The notes under the pieces are model-generated. The model made no database searches. It worked only from the letters and a program-made list of their open reading frames with translations, and had not been told where the DNA came from. 8,833 nt of DNA from assembly GCA_025966435.1 (NCBI GenBank), contig JAICRQ010000116.1, positions 1 through 8,833 of the forward strand, given 5' to 3'. The translations under genes were made by a program, and so were the position numbers. How positions within the stretch are numbered: the first letter of the stretch is position 1; the number at the start of each line of letters is the position of its first letter. Below, in pieces: positions 1 to 6,348 of this stretch. Origin of the DNA: Anaerolineales bacterium. GTDB lineage: Bacteria; Chloroflexota; Anaerolineae; Anaerolineales; Villigracilaceae.

Positions 1-525
1 CAGGAAAAAGGGTATCACAAAACGTCTATGGATGAAATTGCTGAGAAGGTGGATGTCTCAAAGGCGACTTTATACAACTATTTCCCAGATAAGGGGGCGA
101 TTCTCGTCGCCTATTTCCAGTCGATGATCGCCGACTATGGTCAGGACATCAAAACTCGCCTCCAGGATAGCCAAGGGATTGAGTCCAGGCTTGAGAACTT
201 GCTGGATTTTAAGCAGCAGATCTTGGGAAGAGATATCGAAATCACTGCAAACTATTTGAAATACAGATTGCAGACGATTTTTGATAAAGATCTTTTCGAC
301 AATCCTGATCGCAGCGGGCTGGAAAACGTGATCCTGACTGTTATGATCGATGCGCAAGAAAAGGGGGAAATTCGAAGGGATATCCCTTCGCTCGTGCTTG
401 CCAGGACGTTTCTCCTATTAGCTACCAACTACTTCCTTTCTAGCATTTATATGGAAGACTCAGTTGAGCGGGAAAATCTCAAGGATCAAATGCTGCGAAT
501 CTTTCTCGATGGCGCAAAGGCATGA
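1..525 (+). CDS. TetR/AcrR-family transcriptional regulator, 5'-truncated by the window edge
   Basis: The frame is open from base 1, so the gene begins outside the window. 174 residues are visible, and the ATG at 28 is internal rather than the true start. The N-terminal part is the second half of a TetR helix-turn-helix: M-D-E-I-A-E-K-V-D-V-S-K-A-T-L-Y-N-Y-F-P-D-K. The S-K-A-T-L-Y-N-Y-F-P-D-K recognition-helix signature is typical of the family. The rest (about 130 residues, mostly helical in composition) is a divergent C-terminal domain that in this family binds a ligand and dimerises. About 15-25 N-terminal residues are probably missing. TetR proteins normally repress neighbouring efflux or modification genes and release DNA on ligand binding. 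The phosphotransferase and MFS transporter genes follow on the same strand after 126 bases, so they are the likely targets (inference). The stop TGA overlaps one copy of a repeat found around these genes. Confidence 0.9.
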   Translation, partial: QEKGYHKTSMDEIAEKVDVSKATLYNYFPDKGAILVAYFQSMIADYGQDIKTRLQDSQGIESRLENLLDFKQQILGRDIEITANYLKYRLQTIFDKDLFDNPDRSGLENVILTVMIDAQEKGEIRRDIPSLVLARTFLLLATNYFLSSIYMEDSVERENLKDQMLRIFLDGAKA

Positions 526-537
526 TCAGTACTTCAC
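522..537 (-). repeat. Repeat copy A (inverted), overlapping the tetR stop codon
   Basis: Read on the minus strand this is GTGAAGTACTGATCAT. It matches 4664-4679 (GTGAAGTACTGATAAT) at 15 of 16 positions but in the opposite orientation. With that copy it brackets the phosphotransferase and MFS genes as an inverted pair. It contains the AGTACT palindrome. It could be an operator for the TetR protein or an old element end; the sequence alone does not decide. Confidence 0.6.
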
Positions 538-576
538 CCCGCACGTCTCTTCCAAGCATAGTGAAACGTGCGGGGT
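536..576. repeat. Perfect 11-bp inverted repeat (hairpin) between tetR and the phosphotransferase gene
   Basis: The arms 536-546 (ACCCCGCACGT) and 566-576 (ACGTGCGGGGT) are perfectly complementary, with a 19-base loop. The stem is GC-rich and begins 11 bases after the tetR stop, so it could end or attenuate tetR transcription. No T-run follows on either strand, so it is not a standard intrinsic terminator. TCAC occurs directly on both sides (534-537 and 576-579), which resembles a short target duplication. It might also be a regulator binding site. Confidence 0.6.
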
Positions 577-605
577 CACGAAAACAGAGGAGTTTCGGGC
601 TTCTT

Positions 606-633
606 TTGATTGTTATCGTGATCTACTGATAAT
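606..633 (+). promoter_or_regulatory. Possible sigma70-type promoter upstream of the Rph-like gene
   Basis: TTGATT (606-611) and GATAAT (628-633) are separated by 16 bases, close to the -35/-10 consensus. The -10 box lies inside repeat copy D, so a repressor binding that repeat would block it. Against it, a start near 640 would put the Shine-Dalgarno AGGAG (639-643) at the extreme 5' end of the message. An upstream promoter, or readthrough from tetR, is also possible. Confidence 0.3.
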
Positions 634-636
634 TAC
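617..636 (+). repeat. Repeat copy D, just upstream of the Rph-like gene
   Basis: CGTGATCTACTGATAATTAC matches the copy at 4663-4682 at 18 of 20 positions in the same orientation. It lies 15 bases before the phosphotransferase start codon, overlaps the candidate -10 box, and forms an imperfect inverted pair with copy A at 522-537. This is the best placed copy for an operator role. Confidence 0.6.
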
Positions 637-651
637 ACAGGAGAACCAACC

Positions 652-3294
652 ATGAAAAATAACTACATCCTTTCCTTCCATGAAATCGATCAAAAGGATC
701 TCGCACTGGTGGGTGGGAAAGGCGCCAACCTTGGCGAAATGACCAGGGCAGGTTTCCCGGTTCCCGATGGATTTTGCGTTACTACAGAAAGCTACAAGGA
801 ATTCATTCATCACAATCATCTTGCCGAGTTCATATCGGATGTAATCCAAGAGGCAAACCTCGACAATATCACTCTGGTGGGCGCCAAAATCAGGGAAAAA
901 ATCAAGCAGTCGGAAATCCCTGAACAAGTAAAGCACGAAATCGTGAATGCAATTCGTGACGAATACTATGCCGTACGATCCAGCGCTACAGCGGAGGATT
1001 TGGCTTTTGCCTCCTTTGCTGGGCAGCAGGATACATATCTCAATATCAAGGGTGAAGCGGCGTTACTTGAGGCAGTTCGAAATTGCTGGGCATCGCTATT
1101 TACAGATCGGGCGATCCTCTACCGCATCCAAAACACGATCGACCATGACAAAGTTCAGATGTCCGTTGTGCTGCAAACGATGGTCTTCCCGGAGGTGTCT
1201 GGCATTATGTTTACCGCCGACCCCGTCTCTGGTCATCGCGGAATGATCTCCATCGATGCCAGCTATGGCTTGGGGGAAGCGCTGGTTGCTGGGCTGGTAT
1301 CACCAGACATCTATAAATTTAAGAAGAGCACCCAGAAAATCGAAAGTAAATCAATCGCTGAGAAAAAACTGGCAATCATGCCTTTGGAGAGTGGAGGGAC
1401 CGAAAAGGTCGTCATTCCCAGCGCCGATTCGACTCACCAGGTTCTGGACGATTCCCAGATAAAAAGCCTGGCAGAACTGGGCATGTCCATCGAGAAACAC
1501 TACGGTGCTCCGCAGGATATTGAGTGGTGCCTGGAAAAGGACCAGTTCTATATTGTTCAGAGCCGCGCCATCACTTCCTTGTTTCCGCTACCTGAGCCAA
1601 TCCCTCAGGATGATGCATTACACGTCTATGTTTCTTTTAACCACTTTCAGGTGATGACCGACGCGATTTCGCCACTGGGGATCGATATGCTGCGAATGAT
1701 TGCTTCCTTTGATCGAGGCGCTCGAAGCGCAGAAGAATATCGGTACATGAAGTCAGCGGCAGGCAGGATCTATCTTGATTTAAGTATGCTTTTGAAACAT
1801 AAGATGATCAGAAAGGGCTTTCCAGAATTTCTTAAAAATGCAGATGCCTTAATGGCCGCAGCTTTAATCGAGCTGGTCAATCGTCCGGACTTTGCTCGCC
1901 GCATCCAAAAGAATCCAGACCATGCCTCCGCATTGGGGAAGTTCATGCGTCCCATCCTCCTCAACACTATAAAAAATGTGACCTACCGAAAGCCGGAAGG
2001 CGTGATCAGGTTCATGAACAGTTATATCGAAACGCGGGTCAGGAAAGCCGCGCAAGATGTGCAGAAAGCAAAGCCGGGAATCGACCGGCTCGAAGCTATT
2101 TATAAAGCTGCGAGTTTTACCCAAGATTTCGAAAACTTACTTCCCAGGCTGGCTCCCGGTTTTATCAGTTTCAAGGGACTCGAGGCATTAGAGCAGAAGT
2201 GGCTTGGGACACACAAGTACACGGATCTTATCGTCAAAGGATTAGAGGGGAATATCACGACGGAAATGGGGCTTCTCACTGGCGATCTGGCTGATTTGAT
2301 CAGGACGTCGCCACAGTTAATACAGGAATTTGAAAACGAAGACTATAGCACTCTATTCGCCAGAATTAACCAACTCGAATGGCATGATGAATTCAAGCAA
2401 AAATTCAATTCTTTCATGAGTCGTTATGATATGAGGGCAGCAGGGGAAATCGATATGGCTAAGGACAGATGGATCGAAAACCCGGAGCCTCTGGTAACGT
2501 CGATCATGGCAATCGTTAGGACCGGGACGGAAGGCGTCCACCGTAAAGAGTACCAGGAAACTATCGAAAGAGCGAAACAAGCCGCCGCGGACCTGATCCG
2601 AGAAGTGGAATCCAGGCGAGGGAAATTAAAGGGCAAAGTGATTCGGAGGCTGATTAACGTACTGCGCAACTACTTGCCTGCCCGGGAGCATCCCAAATAC
2701 CTGATCATGAAGCTGATCTTGATTTTCAAAAAAGCCCTCCTTGAGGAAGCCATTGTACTCGTGCAAAAAGGGCATCTTGCCCAGGAGAAGGACATATCCT
2801 ATGTCAGCTTCTGGGAGTTATACAAAGCAATCCAGAATAACCAGAGCTTAATCCGGCTTGTTGAGCAGAGAAAAGAAGAATATCAGCACTTTAGAAAGCT
2901 AAGCCCTCCGCGGGTACTGACCAACGAAGGGGAAGAGATCAAAGCAGGTTATCAAAGGCAGAACCTGCCCGAATCTGCCCTGGTGGGTATGCCTGTCTCG
3001 AGTGGGGTCATCGAAGGAATAGCTAAGGTAATCAACGACCCTGTAAAAGCTTCGCTAAACAAAGGCGAGATTCTGGTCGCGCCATTTACCGATCCCGGTT
3101 GGACGCCACTCTTTATCAACGCGGCAGGGTTAGTGATGGAAGTCGGTGGTCTGCTCACGCACGGGACCGTTGTTGCCAGGGAATACGGGATCCCGGCAGT
3201 AGTCGGAATCACGGATGCTACCAAGAAAATCAAGACTGGTCAAAAGATCAAGGTGGATGGGGATGCGGGTTTTGTGCTGGTTCTGGAAGAGTAG
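652..3294 (+). CDS. Rifamycin phosphotransferase-like (Rph/PEP-synthase-type) dikinase
   Basis: 880 residues; ATG with AGGAG at 639-643, 8 bases upstream. The order of domains is that of Rph (Listeria enzyme about 867 residues), which uses ATP to phosphorylate rifamycins through a phosphohistidine. The N-terminal PPDK-type ATP-binding domain (about 1-315) shows GGKGANLGEM at 21-30, VRSSATAEDL at 108-117, SGIMFTADPVSG at 183-194, GLGEALVAGLVSPD at 206-219 and the end signature EW...YIVQSRAI at 291-307. A central helical region (about 320-775), which starts with HVYVSFNHFQVMTD, corresponds to the antibiotic-binding domain of Rph. The C-terminal swivelling domain (about 779-880) has TDPGWTPLF and GGLLTHGTVVAREYGIPAVVG, with the catalytic His at residue 837 (codon 3160-3162). 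True PEP synthase and PPDK have this histidine domain in the middle, followed by a TIM barrel of about 300 residues. That barrel is absent here, which argues against a role in central metabolism even though automated pipelines often name such proteins PEP synthase. The actual substrate is inferred, not shown. Confidence 0.85.
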   Translation: MKNNYILSFHEIDQKDLALVGGKGANLGEMTRAGFPVPDGFCVTTESYKEFIHHNHLAEFISDVIQEANLDNITLVGAKIREKIKQSEIPEQVKHEIVNAIRDEYYAVRSSATAEDLAFASFAGQQDTYLNIKGEAALLEAVRNCWASLFTDRAILYRIQNTIDHDKVQMSVVLQTMVFPEVSGIMFTADPVSGHRGMISIDASYGLGEALVAGLVSPDIYKFKKSTQKIESKSIAEKKLAIMPLESGGTEKVVIPSADSTHQVLDDSQIKSLAELGMSIEKHYGAPQDIEWCLEKDQFYIVQSRAITSLFPLPEPIPQDDALHVYVSFNHFQVMTDAISPLGIDMLRMIASFDRGARSAEEYRYMKSAAGRIYLDLSMLLKHKMIRKGFPEFLKNADALMAAALIELVNRPDFARRIQKNPDHASALGKFMRPILLNTIKNVTYRKPEGVIRFMNSYIETRVRKAAQDVQKAKPGIDRLEAIYKAASFTQDFENLLPRLAPGFISFKGLEALEQKWLGTHKYTDLIVKGLEGNITTEMGLLTGDLADLIRTSPQLIQEFENEDYSTLFARINQLEWHDEFKQKFNSFMSRYDMRAAGEIDMAKDRWIENPEPLVTSIMAIVRTGTEGVHRKEYQETIERAKQAAADLIREVESRRGKLKGKVIRRLINVLRNYLPAREHPKYLIMKLILIFKKALLEEAIVLVQKGHLAQEKDISYVSFWELYKAIQNNQSLIRLVEQRKEEYQHFRKLSPPRVLTNEGEEIKAGYQRQNLPESALVGMPVSSGVIEGIAKVINDPVKASLNKGEILVAPFTDPGWTPLFINAAGLVMEVGGLLTHGTVVAREYGIPAVVGITDATKKIKTGQKIKVDGDAGFVLVLEE

Positions 3295-3297
3295 AAG

Positions 3298-4632
3298 ATG
3301 AATCCTTTACTTGGGTTTGCAGGCATCCTGACCGGGATGTTTGCGATCGGTGTGATGCAGCTCATCCTGGCTACGGCGCTGCCATTCATTGTGGCGGAAA
3401 TCGGAGGCGGCGACTTATACAGCTGGGTTTTTTCAAGCTACCTGCTGGCGTCATTAGCCACGATTCCCTTATTTTCGAAATTAGCCGATATCTACGGCAA
3501 AAGAAAATTCTTTCTTCTCGGGATGGGCATCTTTGGTGTGGGGAGCTTATATGGAGGGCTTGCCCCCAGCATGCCCCAGTTAATCGCAGCAAGAGTCGTT
3601 CAGGGACTGGGAGCAGGCATTATTACGCCTGTAGCATTGGCGATGATCACTGATATGTTTCCGGCGGAGAAGCGAGGAAGCATGATCGGTATATTCGGAT
3701 TCGTTCAACTTTCAGCAATCCTTTTAAGTCCACCTTTGGGCAGCTTCATCACGAAGAATGCAGGCTGGTTTTGGATTTTCTTTCTCAATATAGGGCTGGT
3801 AGGTATATCCAGTTTTTTGGTTTTACTGGGTAGCAGGCATCAAGAGAACACATCGTCCATGAAACCAGTGGAGATCGATATCGCAGGGGGACTGATATTT
3901 GGCGCTTTCTGTGCGCTCACCGTAGGCTTTACCAATGTTCTGGGCAAACAAGGCAATGGGGATTCAAGCGGGTTGTGGTTTCTTCCGGTTATTAGTATGA
4001 CTGCCCTTCTTCTGGTGATCATCGAAAGCAGACATCGAAACCCTGTCATCAAAATCGAGTTTCTAAAAACCAGGATCATCAGAAGCTCAATCATCAGCTC
4101 CATTCTTGCCGGGGCAATCATGTACGGACTTGTGACCATTCTGCCCTTATGTGGAATAGTTCTCAGTAAACAAGGTTTTCAGTTCGACGAAAGCAAAATC
4201 CTGCTCTTTTTCATGATAGGAATCACGATTGGGTTGCTCGCAAGCAGCAGGCTGGCAGACAGGTTTAGATCGGGAACCTATCCCAGGCTGCTTTGGGGAA
4301 TCATGTCGGCAAGCGCTCTGCTTATGGTCTATTCCATCAGTAATCGAAATCTAATGCTATTTAATTTGCTCAATGCCCTGATTGGAATAGGAACGGGAGG
4401 AGTCATGGCTACCTTCCTCATCAATTCACAAAATGCCATCAGCAGCCAGGACAGGACCACACTAAGCGGCCTGATTCAACTGGGAAGGTACTTCGGCGGC
4501 TCTTTAGGTGTTACCTTGCTGACAGATATGCTGCCTGAGGTAACCCTGATTAGCGGCATCGGACAATTTCACGGAGCTTTCGGAGTACTCGTCGCGTTGT
4601 GCGCAGCCGGGCTGGTGAACGAAATCCTATAA
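3298..4632 (+). CDS. MFS transporter, DHA2 (EmrB/QacA-like, 14-TM) family
   Basis: 444 residues, hydrophobic throughout, with about 14 predictable membrane segments by eye (first at about 5-28, last at about 424-441). Family motifs: motif A in the loop between helices 2 and 3 (SKLADIYGKRK, 60-70), motif B (RVVQGLGAGI, 99-108), a motif C-like stretch in helix 5 (LLSPPLG, 142-148) and GWFWIFFLNI (156-165). These define the proton-driven drug exporters of the inner membrane. The protein is shorter than most family members (about 470-530 residues) and ends abruptly at NEIL. In helix 1 the usual LDxTIVxxALP signature reads VMQLILATALP, so the acidic residue is missing. The start codon is 3 bases after the phosphotransferase stop, with GGAAGAG inside the upstream gene as ribosome site, so the two genes are almost certainly cotranscribed and translationally coupled. 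Export of the same or a related compound is the natural inference. Confidence 0.9.
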   Translation: MNPLLGFAGILTGMFAIGVMQLILATALPFIVAEIGGGDLYSWVFSSYLLASLATIPLFSKLADIYGKRKFFLLGMGIFGVGSLYGGLAPSMPQLIAARVVQGLGAGIITPVALAMITDMFPAEKRGSMIGIFGFVQLSAILLSPPLGSFITKNAGWFWIFFLNIGLVGISSFLVLLGSRHQENTSSMKPVEIDIAGGLIFGAFCALTVGFTNVLGKQGNGDSSGLWFLPVISMTALLLVIIESRHRNPVIKIEFLKTRIIRSSIISSILAGAIMYGLVTILPLCGIVLSKQGFQFDESKILLFFMIGITIGLLASSRLADRFRSGTYPRLLWGIMSASALLMVYSISNRNLMLFNLLNALIGIGTGGVMATFLINSQNAISSQDRTTLSGLIQLGRYFGGSLGVTLLTDMLPEVTLISGIGQFHGAFGVLVALCAAGLVNEIL

Positions 4633-4662
4633 CATGACTCAGATTCTTTGCAATTCGATTTT

Positions 4663-4682
4663 CGTGAAGTACTGATAATTAC
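4663..4682 (+). repeat. Repeat copy B, just downstream of the MFS gene
   Basis: CGTGAAGTACTGATAATTAC lies 30 bases after the MFS stop. It is 18/20 identical to copy D (617-636), and 15 of 16 core bases match the inverted copy A (522-537). Its upstream extension (TTTTCGTGA, 4659-4667) is also found inverted at 576-584. It is the fullest copy and serves here as the reference. Confidence 0.6.
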
Positions 4683-4790
4683 CTATTAAGCGCTTTACCT
4701 ATATAAAGGGTATTTCCTACAGGATAACAGGGGTAATTCCCCATTGAGTGTAAGCAGCAGCAATTCTATACTTGTCACAGGATTGGACTG

Positions 4791-4804
4791 TCAGTAGATC
4801 TCGA
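4791..4804 (-). repeat. Repeat copy E (inverted, partial)
   Basis: TCAGTAGATCTCGA matches the reverse complement of 616-629 (TCAGTAGATCACGA) at 13 of 14 positions, so it belongs to the copy D subtype (GATCTACTGA) rather than the AAGTACTGA subtype. It is inverted relative to copies B and C on either side. Confidence 0.45.
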
Positions 4805-4829
4805 AGTAAGCTAGGGAACTCTTAATTTC

Positions 4830-4840
4830 CGTGAAGTACT
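4830..4840 (+). repeat. Repeat copy C (partial)
   Basis: CGTGAAGTACT is identical to 4663-4673. After it the sequence diverges (TGATTGTAAAT against GATAATTAC), with a possible one-base shift keeping the TGAT. It lies about 185 bases before the glucoamylase-family start codon. Eleven identical bases alone would be weak evidence; the clustering with the other copies gives it weight. Confidence 0.4.
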
Positions 4841-4928
4841 TGATTGTAAATATAAATCAGAATTGGATAGAAGTGAATCAGAAAGAAGTTTCCGATGGCA
4901 GTACCTCCTCCGAGAGATCCCTGGCACC

Positions 4929-4955
4929 GCCCGTGATTTGCTAAGCAAATCAGGC
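4929..4955 (+). repeat. Hairpin in the leader of the glucoamylase-family gene
   Basis: TGATTTGC (4934-4941) and GCAAATCA (4945-4952) pair perfectly around a TAA loop. GCC (4929-4931) and GGC (4953-4955) can extend the stem past a two-base bulge. No T-run follows, so it is not an intrinsic terminator. It may be a leader structure or a dyad bound by a regulator. Confidence 0.45.
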
Positions 4956-4960
4956 AAGTG

Positions 4961-4980
4961 TAGCGCCTGTATTGGCGTTA
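4961..4980 (+). repeat. Second leader hairpin upstream of the glucoamylase-family gene
   Basis: TAGCGCC (4961-4967) pairs with GGCGTTA (4974-4980), with one G-T wobble and a six-base loop. It follows the previous hairpin after 5 bases and ends 45 bases before the start codon. Two adjacent stems suggest a folded 5' leader. No known riboswitch class was recognised. Confidence 0.35.
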
Positions 4981-5025
4981 GAGAACGTCAACTACGCGAA
5001 GATGTCGTAAACGATTGGAGGATGG

Positions 5026-6336
5026 ATGAGCTCAACCCCAGATAAAGCGGCAATGAATATGGAACTGTTCGATGATCTTCAAAAAGGTGCTATTCAATAT
5101 TTTATCGACTATGCTAACCCATCCAATGGGCTTGTAGCAGATAGCACATGGGAGGGTGTCCCCTCCAGCATCGCCGCGGTCGGGTTCGCGCTGGCTTCCT
5201 ACCCTGTTGGAGTCGAACGAGGACTCTTATCACGCTCAGATGCCATCGAACGGACCCTGACGACGCTTCGTTTTTTTCATAACAGTCCCCAGGGTCCAGA
5301 ACCAGATATGACGGGCTACAAAGGTTTCTATTATCACTTCCTCGATATGCAAACCGGGCAGCGAGTTTGGGAGTCCGAGCTATCTACCATCGATACGGCA
5401 TGTTTAATCATCGGCATGTTGGTCAATACGATGTACTTCGATCAAAATGTGCCGGGGGAACGCGAGATCCGCATGCTGGCGGATGCGCTGTATCAGCGCG
5501 TGGACTGGCAGTGGGCTTTGAATGGAGGACCAACTGTCAGTCACGGCTGGAGGCCGGAAAGCGGCTTCCTTAAGGCTCGTTGGGAAGGGTTGGACGAAGC
5601 CTTGTTCTTATACGTTCTGGGTCTTGGGTCGCCGCAGCATCCGCTGCCGGAGGAAAGCTATACCGCTTCAACATCCAAATTCCAGTGGGAAAAACTTTAT
5701 GATCACGAGTTTATTTTCGCCGCACCACTCTTTATCCACCAGTTTTCTCATCTCTGGCTAGACCTGCGCGGCATCCAGGACGAATACACCCGGCAAAAGG
5801 GATTAGACTATTTTGAAAACAGCCGCCGCGCGACCTATGTCCAGCAGGGATATGCCATTCATAATCCACAAAACTTTGCCGGTTACGGCGAACACTGCTG
5901 GGGAATCACCGCCAGCGAGGGTCCGGGTGGGAAGGATAAGGTCCTTGATAAAAACGGTCGAACGTACTTTGGTTATCTCGCGCGAGGGGTACCTGAACCG
6001 GATGACGGTACACTCTCCCCCTGGGTGGCGATTGCCTCGCTGCCCTTCGCGCCGGAAATCGTCATTCCTACAGTCGAACATTTCAATCGTGCGTATCCCC
6101 AACTACGCGGAAAATATGGTTTAACCTGCAGCCTGAACCCGACATTCCAGGATGGGTCCAAACGTGAGCAAGGCTGGGTGTCAGAGTTTTACTATGGAAT
6201 CAACGTGGGTCCCAACGTCATTATGATCGAAAACTTCCGCAGCGGGCTGATATGGCAGCTGATGCGGCAATGCCCGTATGTGGTGGAGGGACTGCGCCGA
6301 GCGGGATTCACAGGCGGGTGGCTGGACACGACTTGA
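5026..6336 (+). CDS. Glucoamylase-family / GH144-like protein (PF10091-type), no signal peptide
   Basis: 436 residues; ATG with GGAGG at 5017-5021, only 4 bases before the start. The next in-frame ATG (5053, residue 10) would be 31 bases from that site, so 5026 is preferred. The sequence fits the family annotated as putative glucoamylase, which includes endo-beta-1,2-glucanases of GH144 and the C-terminal domain of cyclic beta-1,2-glucan synthases. Conserved-looking blocks: ESELSTIDTACLIIGML (116-132), GLDEALFLYVLGLGSP (188-203), PLFIHQFSHLWLDLRG (234-249), YGEHCWGITASEGPGG (287-302), SPWVAIASLPFAPE (331-344) and GINVGPNVIMIENFRSG (391-407). The length fits a single (alpha/alpha)6-barrel catalytic domain. 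No signal peptide or lipobox is visible, whereas GH144 enzymes are usually exported, so a cytoplasmic role on imported or endogenous glucan is possible. It stands alone on the + strand, with no transporter beside it. Substrate specificity is inferred from family only. Confidence 0.8.
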   Translation: MSSTPDKAAMNMELFDDLQKGAIQYFIDYANPSNGLVADSTWEGVPSSIAAVGFALASYPVGVERGLLSRSDAIERTLTTLRFFHNSPQGPEPDMTGYKGFYYHFLDMQTGQRVWESELSTIDTACLIIGMLVNTMYFDQNVPGEREIRMLADALYQRVDWQWALNGGPTVSHGWRPESGFLKARWEGLDEALFLYVLGLGSPQHPLPEESYTASTSKFQWEKLYDHEFIFAAPLFIHQFSHLWLDLRGIQDEYTRQKGLDYFENSRRATYVQQGYAIHNPQNFAGYGEHCWGITASEGPGGKDKVLDKNGRTYFGYLARGVPEPDDGTLSPWVAIASLPFAPEIVIPTVEHFNRAYPQLRGKYGLTCSLNPTFQDGSKREQGWVSEFYYGINVGPNVIMIENFRSGLIWQLMRQCPYVVEGLRRAGFTGGWLDTT

Positions 6337-6348
6337 GGATGGGGTGAG

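Larger units (their letters stand above)
4633..5025. other. Gene-free interval of 393 bases between the MFS and glucoamylase-family genes
   Basis: No convincing coding sequence was found. The left half is AT-rich and carries three copies of the flanking repeat (4663-4682, 4791-4804, 4830-4840) and a small GGGG-TAATT-CCCC hairpin (4730-4742). The right half, next to the downstream gene, carries two further hairpins (4929-4955 and 4961-4980). No T-run-backed terminator for the upstream genes and no clear -35/-10 pair for the downstream gene could be picked out. The stretch looks like the junction between two blocks of different base composition. Confidence 0.6.

Noticed and set aside
536..576. 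Intrinsic terminator for tetR
   Set aside because: The stem is strong but no T-run follows on either strand, so it is reported only as an inverted repeat.
464..655. 63-codon open frame across the end of tetR and the intergenic hairpin
   Set aside because: It overlaps tetR and runs to the next start codon in a different frame, with no ribosome site; it is an out-of-frame artefact.
652..3294. Reading the gene as PEP synthase (ppsA) or pyruvate phosphate dikinase
   Set aside because: The phospho-His domain is at the very C-terminus and the PEP-binding TIM barrel is missing; this is the Rph domain order.
3099..3653. 184-codon open frame overlapping the end of the Rph-like gene and the start of the MFS gene
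   Set aside because: Both overlapped genes have clear family motifs in their own frames. This frame is low in hydrophobic order and rich in Arg, Cys and Gly, as shadow frames are.
4721..4737. AGGATAACAGGGGTAAT resembles the I-SceI homing endonuclease site and the GGATAACAGG segment of 23S rRNA
   Set aside because: It has an extra G and a mismatched left edge, no rRNA sequence continues on either side, and no homing endonuclease gene is present. It is most likely chance.
4633..5025. Integron attC site, tRNA or CRISPR array in the gene-free interval
   Set aside because: No evenly spaced repeats, no cloverleaf and no attC-type core pairs were seen; the repeats present are few, irregularly spaced and in mixed orientation.
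4863..5045. 60-codon open frame starting with TTG before the GH144-like gene
   Set aside because: It has no ribosome site, overlaps the start of a well-supported gene, runs through two hairpins and has no recognisable protein character.
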